Assembly: GCA_964411275.1 (NCBI GenBank)
Contig: CAYPKG010000055.1
Span: 1-10,636, forward strand
Length of the DNA stretch: 10,636 bases
Direction: 5' to 3'
Source: CAYPKG01 sp964411275
GTDB lineage: Bacteria; Bacillota; Clostridia; Christensenellales; CAG-138
Positions 6,136-10,636 of the stretch are shown here, in pieces. Position 1 is the first letter of the stretch, and every line of letters starts with the position of its first letter. The notes under the pieces were generated by a model. That model saw only the letters and a program-made list of their open reading frames with translations, made no database searches and was not told the DNA's origin. The translations under genes were made by a program, and so were the position numbers.

Positions 6136-7533
6136 ATGGAACAGCATTTGGACAAGCAGGAAAAAAAGCAAAAGGCAAAGCGCCCGTGGCTAAAATGGGC
6201 GCTGATCTGCTTTGGTGGCGCAATCGTCCTTGTGGTACTCGCCGTGTTCATCATGGGCAGTTCCCTGTTGGGCCGGCTTGCAAAGCCGGGCACCGTGACA
6301 TTTGCCGAGGCAGCGGAAGAAACCCCGCCTCCCGCCGCCACCGCAACGCCCATCCCAGCCGCCACCGCAACGCCGCTTCCGGGGCAGACGCCGGAACCCA
6401 CCCCCGAGCTTACGCCGGAACCCACGGACGAGCCGGAATTACCCCTGTCTGAGCTGTATCCCCAGACCAGGTTGACCGACGCGCAAAAGGCGCTGATGGC
6501 CTCCCTCAACGAGGACCCCCAGTATCTCAATGTGTTGCTGGTGGGCGTTGACAGGCGGGGCAGGGCGGGCAATTCCCAGGCGGACGCCATCATGATCGCT
6601 ACATTGGACAAAAAGAACGGGCGGCTGAAGCTCACCTCCCTGTTGCGGGATTTGTGGGTGGATATCCCAGGGTTTGGAGATTTTCGGATCAATTCAGCGG
6701 CGGCCAAGGGCGGCATGGATCTGCTGATGGACACCATCAACGCCAATTATTCCATGAACATCAGCCGGTACGTTCTCGTTGATTTTTCCATGTTCGAAAA
6801 AATTGTGGACGAAATGGGCGGGATCACCATCCGCATGACAGGAGCGGAGATTTCCGCCGCCAACGACTGCATCGCGGGGCTCAATAAGCAACGAAACGTA
6901 GAGTATTTATGGGACGGCTTCATATTTGCCGAGGCCGGAAACGTAAAATGTACCGGAAAGCAGGCGCTGGGTTATGCCCGCATACGAAAGATCGACAGCG
7001 ATTTTGTGCGCACAAACCGCCAGTTTAAGGTGCTGACGGCCATCTTTGCCAAGTTCCGGTCAAAAAGTCTGACGCAGCAGTATTCCATCATGAATGACAT
7101 TCTGCCGCTGGTTGAGACAAACCTCGGAGGCGGGGAAATCATCGATGCTGCCATCAGCGCCCTTTCCATGGATACCGGCGGCATATTGCACGAAAGCCTG
7201 CCGGTGGAAGGGTTGTACCGCTCCGCGCGGGTAAAGGGAAGCTCTGTTCTGGTGTCCGACCTGCCCGCCCATGCCTGGCTGCTGCATCAGTTTATCTATT
7301 TCTCAGACGATGTCCCAGGCGAGGCAAAGGAGCTATCCCCCGGCGCGTCCCTGCCGCCGCGCACCCCATCGCCCACGCTGGACCCCGCAGCGCAGATCAT
7401 AAACCCGGACGATCCTCTCGCGCTGGTAGTTACCCCCGACGGCGGCATAGCTTCGCCTACCGCACCTGCAGAACCTCCGCCCGCGCCTGTAGAACCCCCG
7501 CCCGCGCCTGTGCCCGAGGATCCCAATGGCTAG
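6136..7533 (+). CDS. LytR-CpsA-Psr (LCP) family wall-polymer transferase
   Basis: 465 residues from ATG 6136. LCP enzymes move undecaprenyl-linked glycopolymers such as teichoic acid onto peptidoglycan at the outer face of the membrane. Visible: a basic cytosolic N-terminus (1-20), one membrane anchor (about 21-43), a Pro/Thr-rich linker with PAATATP repeats and EPTPELTPEPT (62-103), then the LCP domain (about 130-310) with LLVGVDRRG (134-142), QADAIMIATLD (148-158), LTSLLRDLWVDIPG (166-179), FRINSAAAKGG (183-193) and LGYARIRKIDSDFVRTNRQ (278-296). The conserved Arg and Asp residues that bind the polyprenyl pyrophosphate and Mg appear present. The tail (403-465) is Pro-rich with an EPPPAPV repeat. 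An in-frame TTG at 6121 is a weaker start, 28 nt from the nearest GGAG. Both starts have poor RBSs; GGGG 9 nt before the ATG is the best seen. The gene diverges from blaI and overlaps citX by 8 nt. Confidence 0.93.
   Translation: MEQHLDKQEKKQKAKRPWLKWALICFGGAIVLVVLAVFIMGSSLLGRLAKPGTVTFAEAAEETPPPAATATPIPAATATPLPGQTPEPTPELTPEPTDEPELPLSELYPQTRLTDAQKALMASLNEDPQYLNVLLVGVDRRGRAGNSQADAIMIATLDKKNGRLKLTSLLRDLWVDIPGFGDFRINSAAAKGGMDLLMDTINANYSMNISRYVLVDFSMFEKIVDEMGGITIRMTGAEISAANDCIAGLNKQRNVEYLWDGFIFAEAGNVKCTGKQALGYARIRKIDSDFVRTNRQFKVLTAIFAKFRSKSLTQQYSIMNDILPLVETNLGGGEIIDAAISALSMDTGGILHESLPVEGLYRSARVKGSSVLVSDLPAHAWLLHQFIYFSDDVPGEAKELSPGASLPPRTPSPTLDPAAQIINPDDPLALVVTPDGGIASPTAPAEPPPAPVEPPPAPVPEDPNG
7471..7512 (+). 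repeat. Two 21-bp tandem repeats encoding EPPPAPV in the LCP tail
   Basis: Units 7471-7491 and 7492-7512 differ at two positions and each encode EPPPAPV. A similar 24-nt repeat (PAATATPx) lies in the N-terminal linker at about 6331-6378. Such in-frame repeats can change copy number by slippage and vary linker length without breaking the frame. Confidence 0.8.
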
Positions 7534-8062
7534 CATACAGGCCCGGTTTCAGGGCGAATTTGTAACCCTCGCCGCGCTGCTGGACAGCCGGGAGGCCCGG
7601 GCCATCCATCAAAAGGAATTGCTGCGCGGGTATGGACAGCCGGTGGTTTGCGTGCTGGCGAATATGCCCGGGGCGGTTAAAAACAATCCCGCCGCCCGTG
7701 CGGTGGTAAAAGCGGGCATGGACGCCCTCAATAAAGCGCTGCTGGCCCAGGCAATCCCCATCCTGCATCTTGAGGAACGTCCTCTGATCACCGGGCCGGA
7801 GGGGTATTGCGTGGCTTCCTGCCCAGAGCAGGCGCTCAAGCGCCTTTGTTATGACATCGAATGCGCGCATCCCTGGGGGCGGCTGATGGACCTGGACGTG
7901 ATCGGCGGTTCCGGCGTTCCCCTTTCCAGAAAATCCCTGGGGGCGCCGCCTCGAACCTGTCTTGTGTGCGGCGGCTCAGCTGCCGACTGCGGGCGTTCCC
8001 AGGCGCATCCCCTGGAAGAGGTATATGAGAAAATTTCCGAAATATTGGACAGGGAGGAATAA
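7526..8062 (+). CDS. citX: Citrate lyase holo-[acyl-carrier protein] synthase
   Basis: 178 residues, usual length for CitX. The enzyme transfers the 2'-(5''-triphosphoribosyl)-3'-dephospho-CoA group made by CitG onto a serine of the citrate lyase acyl carrier protein CitD. Family motifs: NMPGAVKN (46-53), ITGPEGY (88-94), GRLMDLDV (118-125) and SRKSLGAPPRTCLVCGG (134-150), followed by DCGRSQAH (154-161). The Cys residues of CLVCGG and DCGR are kept. ATG 7526 overlaps the LCP stop by 8 nt (ATGGCTAG), and its Shine-Dalgarno site GAGGA (7516-7520) lies inside the LCP coding sequence, so its translation is probably coupled to that gene. citC starts 2 nt after its stop. Confidence 0.95.
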   Translation: MASIQARFQGEFVTLAALLDSREARAIHQKELLRGYGQPVVCVLANMPGAVKNNPAARAVVKAGMDALNKALLAQAIPILHLEERPLITGPEGYCVASCPEQALKRLCYDIECAHPWGRLMDLDVIGGSGVPLSRKSLGAPPRTCLVCGGSAADCGRSQAHPLEEVYEKISEILDREE

Positions 8063-8064
8063 CA

Positions 8065-9102
8065 ATGCAGGAAATACGAGAACTTAGCTTATCCTGGGAC
8101 CTCCCCCAAATCACCGCTTTTCTTACCGAAGCCGGGCTGCGGCTGGAGCCTGACCTGACCAATGTATACGGCGTGTTCGAGGGGGAGGAACTCCTCGCCT
8201 GCGGCGGGATTGCCGCGCCCGCGGCCACAATCAAATGCGTAGCCGTCCGGGCGGACAGGCGGGGCGAAAACCTTTTGAATACGCTGATTTCCCATCTATA
8301 CACCACGCTTCGCCGGGGCGGGGTGAAAAACACATTTGTGGTGACAAAGCCTGAAAATGAGCAAGTCTTTTTATCCCTGGGCTTTTTCCTTGTGGCAAGA
8401 GGGGAAACCGCGGCCATGTTCGAAAGCGACCGCCGGGGAATTGCCGGGTACGTCAGTTCCCTGCAGGCACGCGGGTCCAAGAACCCGCCGCTCCCGGCAG
8501 CCGCCGTGGTGATAAACGCAAATCCTTTTACATTGGGGCATCAATATCTTCTCACGAAGGCAGCGGCGCAATGCGGTACGCTGCATGTGTTCGTGGTAGA
8601 AGAAGATCAAAGCGTTTTCCCTTTTGCGGACCGCCTGGCGCTCATCGAAAAGGGCAGCGCTCATTTGCCCAATGTGGTGGTGCACCCCGGTGGGCCATAT
8701 ATGATATCCGCAGCCACATTTCCAAGCTATTTTATAAAAGACCCGGCAGGCGCCGCCCCTGCCCACGCGCAGTTGGACGCCACATTGTTTGCCCAGCGGA
8801 TCGCCCCGGCGCTTTGCATCACCGCCCGTTTTTTGGGGGAGGAGCCGCTGGATCCCCTGACGCGGCTGTACAACGAAACGCTTCTTGCCATACTGCCGCC
8901 CCAGGGAATATCCGTAAACATCATAAAAAGACGGTTGGAAGGGGACGCGCCCATTTCAGCCTCGCGGGTCCGGGCATGCATAAAAGCCGGGGACTGGACG
9001 GAGGTAAAGGCGCTGGTGCCGCAAACCACTTGGGAGTATTTTTCCACCAATGCCGGGAAGTCTGTGATCGCCCGCATCCAAGGAGGACACGATAATGCCT
9101 GA
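8065..9102 (+). CDS. citC: [Citrate (pro-3S)-lyase] ligase
   Basis: 345 residues, typical for CitC. It uses ATP and acetate to acetylate the CitD prosthetic group thiol, turning on citrate lyase. The N-terminal ~130 residues form a GNAT-like domain (VAVRADRRGENLLNTLISHL, 59-78). The C-terminal part is a nucleotidyltransferase of the HIGH superfamily: VVINANPFTLGHQYL (148-162) carries the (T/H)xGH motif as TLGH, and ISASRVR (297-303) is the second ATP-binding signature. HVFVVEEDQSVFPFADR (174-190) is also characteristic. Shine-Dalgarno GGGAGGA lies about 7 nt before the ATG. The start is 2 nt after citX and the end overlaps citG by 8 nt, so the three form one unit. No defects seen. Confidence 0.96.
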   Translation: MQEIRELSLSWDLPQITAFLTEAGLRLEPDLTNVYGVFEGEELLACGGIAAPAATIKCVAVRADRRGENLLNTLISHLYTTLRRGGVKNTFVVTKPENEQVFLSLGFFLVARGETAAMFESDRRGIAGYVSSLQARGSKNPPLPAAAVVINANPFTLGHQYLLTKAAAQCGTLHVFVVEEDQSVFPFADRLALIEKGSAHLPNVVVHPGGPYMISAATFPSYFIKDPAGAAPAHAQLDATLFAQRIAPALCITARFLGEEPLDPLTRLYNETLLAILPPQGISVNIIKRRLEGDAPISASRVRACIKAGDWTEVKALVPQTTWEYFSTNAGKSVIARIQGGHDNA

Positions 9103-9955
9103 ACCGCTATGGGAACTGGCCACCGCCGCACTCATCAAAGAGGTTGGCGCAACCCCCAAGCCGGGGCTGGTGGACCGCAACAACACAGGCGCCCACCGCG
9201 ACATGGATCACGGCCTGTTTGTAGCGAGCGCCCGTGCGCTGGAGCCGCATTTCGCGGCGTTTGCGAAAATCGGCGGGGACACCGGGACGTTAGCGCCCGA
9301 AACCGCCTTTGAAACAGCGCTCCGGCCTGCCGGTGTGTTGGCGGAGCAGGCGATGCTGGCGGCCACAAGCGGGGTCAACACCCATAAGGGCGCCATATTC
9401 TCACTGGGCCTTTTGTTGGCGGCGGCTGCCCGGAATTTGGCGTTGGAGTTGCCCCTTACGCCGGATGTGGTCTCCACAACGGCGGCGGGGTTTGTCTCTG
9501 GGATTTGCGCAAGGGAGCTGAAATCCGGCGTGAAAAAGCCTGTCACAAAAGGGGAGCGCGCGTATTTAGAATACGGCGTCAAAGGGGTGCGCTTTGAGGC
9601 GGAGTCGGGGTTTCCCACGGTTCTGTTTGTCACTTTGCCAGGATACCGGCGGCTGTTAAGCCAAGGGGCCGATGAGAATGCCGCCCTTTGCGGCGCGCTG
9701 ATACAGACCGTCGCCGTGGTTGCGGACACGAACGTGATCACCCGTCTGGACGCTAAGGCTGGGGATTATGCCCGGCAAGCGGCCAAAGCTTGCTGGGAGT
9801 TGCTGCAAAAGCTTCCGGTGGGCAGTCCTTCATGGTACGGTGAGATATTGAAGCTGGATGCGGATTTTATCCAAAGAGGCATCAGCCCCGGCGGCTGTGC
9901 GGATCTTCTGGCCTGCGCGTGGTTCCTCTCAAGCCTCGATTTCGCCACGGCGTAA
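9095..9955 (+). CDS. citG: Triphosphoribosyl-dephospho-CoA synthase
   Basis: 286 residues, normal for CitG. It condenses ATP with 3'-dephospho-CoA, releasing adenine, to give the prosthetic-group precursor used by CitX. Motifs: PKPGLVDR (21-28), TGAHRDMDH (31-39), FVASARAL (42-49), GVNTHKGAIFSLGLL (93-107), TKGERAYLEYGVKGVRFEAE (151-170) and SPGGCADLLA (264-273). An ideal AAGGAGG (9080-9086) sits 8 nt before the ATG within the end of citC. It closes the operon. CitG can also be called MdcB-like because malonate decarboxylase uses the same cofactor, but the adjacent citX and citC settle the pathway. I saw no convincing terminator directly after it; the next promoter begins 28 nt downstream. 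Confidence 0.95.
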   Translation: MPEPLWELATAALIKEVGATPKPGLVDRNNTGAHRDMDHGLFVASARALEPHFAAFAKIGGDTGTLAPETAFETALRPAGVLAEQAMLAATSGVNTHKGAIFSLGLLLAAAARNLALELPLTPDVVSTTAAGFVSGICARELKSGVKKPVTKGERAYLEYGVKGVRFEAESGFPTVLFVTLPGYRRLLSQGADENAALCGALIQTVAVVADTNVITRLDAKAGDYARQAAKACWELLQKLPVGSPSWYGEILKLDADFIQRGISPGGCADLLACAWFLSSLDFATA

Positions 9956-9983
9956 TGCTAAGCCCGGCTACATGATTGCTTTC

Positions 9984-10012
9984 TTGCATTTCTCCGGCTG
10001 CTGTGGTATGAT
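9984..10012 (+). promoter_or_regulatory. Strong sigma-A promoter for the tRNA region
   Basis: TTGCAT (9984-9989), a 17-nt spacer, then TATGAT (10007-10012), with TGG immediately before it as an extended -10 TGn element. The transcript would start near 10019, about 30 nt before the tRNA-like sequence at 10049. There is no open reading frame of note behind it, which fits a stable-RNA promoter. Confidence 0.75.
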
Positions 10013-10048
10013 CTTTTCTTGAAAGCGCCCGCACAAAGGGAATATTAT

Positions 10049-10155
10049 GGAGTGGTATCGAAGAGGTCATAACGGGGCTGACTCGAAAGCGTCGTATCTA
10101 TGTGTTAACATAGAAGCCTATACCATTGATTTGACTTGTTTTCGAAAGACAAGTC
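10049..10155 (+). ncRNA. tRNA-Ser(CGA)-like remnant or undescribed structured RNA
   Basis: The first 40 nt read like the 5' half of a clostridial tRNA-Ser: acceptor GGAGTGG (10049-10055), TA, a D arm TCG...CGG with GG in its loop, and an anticodon loop CTCGAAA (10082-10088) with anticodon CGA. The left anticodon stem GCTGA does not pair well with GCGTC on the right, and no CCACTCC acceptor strand follows. The downstream part instead has a 6-bp hairpin CTATGT-GTTA-ACATAG (10098-10113), where a Ser long variable arm would be, and a 10-bp hairpin with a CGA loop (10133-10155). An alternative 8-bp helix pairs 10051-10058 with 10120-10127. It is either a broken tRNA-Ser whose 3' half was replaced or a separate folded RNA; I cannot decide. 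It does not look like a functional tRNA. Confidence 0.4.
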
Positions 10156-10239
10156 CGAAAATTTAATACCGTTGTTCTCTTCATCAGTTCTCTCCTTTTT
10201 CCGAGGGATATCTGAGACCTGATGTTGAAGATAAATATT

Positions 10240-10330
10240 GGAGGGTTGTCCGAGAGGTCGAAGGTGCGAAACTCGAAATTTCGTGTCGGTGATGAGCCGA
10301 CCTAGGGTTCGAATCCCTAACCCTCCGCCA
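10240..10330 (+). tRNA. tRNA-Ser (anticodon CGA)
   Basis: A complete 91-nt class II tRNA with encoded CCA. Acceptor GGAGGGT (10240-10246) pairs with ACCCTCC, then the G discriminator and CCA (10327-10330). Anticodon stem CGAAA/TTTCG encloses CTCGAAA, giving anticodon CGA (reads UCG). The long variable arm GTCGG/CCGAC and T arm TAGGG-TTCGAAT-CCCTA confirm serine. The D stem has one T-T mismatch at its outer pair. A terminator follows 8 nt later and an integrase end 43 nt later, so its 3' end is a candidate attachment site. Confidence 0.96.
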
Positions 10331-10338
10331 GAAAACCC

Positions 10339-10375
10339 GCGGTTTTCCTCAGTTTCTGAGGGAAGCCGCTTTTTT
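10339..10375 (+). terminator. Rho-independent terminator after tRNA-Ser
   Basis: Fourteen paired positions (GCGGTTTTCCTCAG at 10339-10352 with CTGAGGGAAGCCGC at 10356-10369, two G-U pairs), a TTT loop and a T6 tract (10370-10375). The T tract overlaps the recombinase stop codon on the other strand. The A run at 10332-10335 could make it serve the minus strand too. Confidence 0.92.
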
Positions 10376-10636
10376 ATGTGTGTGCAGAAGTGTTTGGATT
10401 ATTCTCTCCTCCCGATCGATCTGGAATCAGAGCGAACTCGTCCTTCTGGAATTCTAGCTTTGGTTCGATGACAAAATTAAGTCCATCAACCATAGCTTGT
10501 GCTGATACCAGTTTTGAGTTGAAGTCCAAATGAGCGTAAATATTTGCGGTGGTTGCAAAATCACTGTGACCTAACCAATCCTGGATCTGCTTCATCGGCA
10601 CATTATTTGCCAGCAAAAGACTGGCACAGCTGTGCC
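10374..10636 (-). CDS. Tyrosine recombinase (phage/ICE-type integrase), C-terminal part only
   Basis: About 87 codons, open at the window edge, ending with TAA at 10374-10376. The translation begins HSCASLLLANNVPMKQIQ and continues DWLGHSDFATTANIYAHLD. This is the C-terminal catalytic core of a tyrosine recombinase: the HxxR-motif region (HSCA, its His present, the Arg position differing or just outside), the box II His in LGHS, and the nucleophilic Tyr in NIYAHL. The tail of about 45 residues after the Tyr is long but normal for Tn916/phage-type integrases. The gene points toward the tRNA-Ser, with its stop 43 nt from the tRNA end, the classic arrangement at one end of an integrated element. 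Composition is clearly more AT-rich than the cit operon, consistent with transfer. The internal TTG at 10616 is not a real start, since conserved sequence continues upstream to the edge. Confidence 0.93.
   Translation of the reverse strand, partial: HSCASLLLANNVPMKQIQDWLGHSDFATTANIYAHLDFNSKLVSAQAMVDGLNFVIEPKLEFQKDEFALIPDRSGGENNPNTSAHT

Noticed and set aside
6024..6746. Long minus-strand reading frame opposite the LCP gene
   Set aside because: Low-complexity Ser/Gly/Val-rich translation mirrors the Pro/Thr linker codons of the LCP gene; no RBS and no family motif.
7836..8480. Minus-strand reading frame opposite citX/citC
   Set aside because: Lies fully over two well-supported genes and has Ser/Arg/Pro-rich shadow composition typical of GC-rich antisense frames.
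10133..10155. The 10-bp hairpin as a Rho-independent terminator
   Set aside because: The stem is followed by CGAAAATTTAA with no U tract, so it is better read as RNA structure.
10089..10239. Group I intron interrupting a tRNA-Ser at the anticodon loop
   Set aside because: The stretch is far too short for a group I intron and no matching 3' exon with CCACTCC follows; the downstream tRNA has its own complete acceptor stem.
10238..10471. Plus-strand reading frame across the tRNA-Ser
   Set aside because: It runs through the tRNA and terminator; not a protein gene.
1..10636. CRISPR array or insertion sequence
   Set aside because: No regularly spaced direct repeats of 25-40 bp, no transposase motif and no terminal inverted repeats were seen; the only repeats are the short coding ones in the LCP gene.

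Overview
The window looks like chromosomal DNA from a GC-rich, low-oxygen Firmicute of the class Clostridia. This rests on the Shine-Dalgarno sites (AAGGAGG, GGAGG), the sigma-A type promoters, a BlaI/BlaR1-type pair, an LCP wall-polymer enzyme, RecD2 and citrate-lyase accessory genes. I cannot name a genus. Composition drops noticeably to the right of about 9,960, where tRNA sequence meets an integrase.

Layout. (1) Positions 1-2531, minus strand: a SO_0444/ArsP_2-type heavy-metal permease followed 22 bp later by recD2, whose 3' end lies outside the window. The permease promoter (about 2572-2600) carries a 13-bp perfect palindrome over its -10 box. (2) Positions 2703-3284, plus strand: an unrecognised small polytopic membrane protein, separated from the convergent genes on its right by a strong bidirectional terminator. 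(3) Positions 3351-5957, minus strand: a blaI-like repressor and a blaR1-like M56 membrane protein overlapping by ATGA. Downstream of the M56 domain lie a peptidoglycan-binding domain and an NlpC/P60-like domain. Both enzyme cores have lost a catalytic residue (HExxH is YELTH; the NlpC/P60 Cys is Gly), and a frameshift separates the last ~125 codons from the rest. The promoter/operator region has a TTGACA-N17-TACTAT promoter, a perfect ATTACTA/TAGTAAT dyad, and ACTAA words exactly every 20 bp. (4) Positions 6136-9955, plus strand: an apparent operon of an LCP-family enzyme followed by citX, citC and citG, all overlapping or nearly so. The citrate lyase structural genes citDEF are not in the window. 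(5) Positions 9956-10636: a strong promoter, a tRNA-Ser(CGA)-like 5' half whose 3' half does not fit a tRNA, an intact tRNA-Ser(CGA) with encoded CCA, a strong terminator, and the C-terminal part of a tyrosine recombinase pointing at the tRNA. The last two are typical of the edge of an integrative element at a tRNA.

How the genes may work together (inference). The blaI/blaR1-like pair and the divergent LCP gene share a cell-envelope theme, suggesting a sensor of wall fragments next to a wall-assembly enzyme. Loss of both catalytic residues plus the frameshift suggests either decay or conversion to a non-proteolytic binding sensor. CitX, CitC and CitG make and activate the prosthetic group of citrate lyase, so a citDEF locus is expected elsewhere in the genome.
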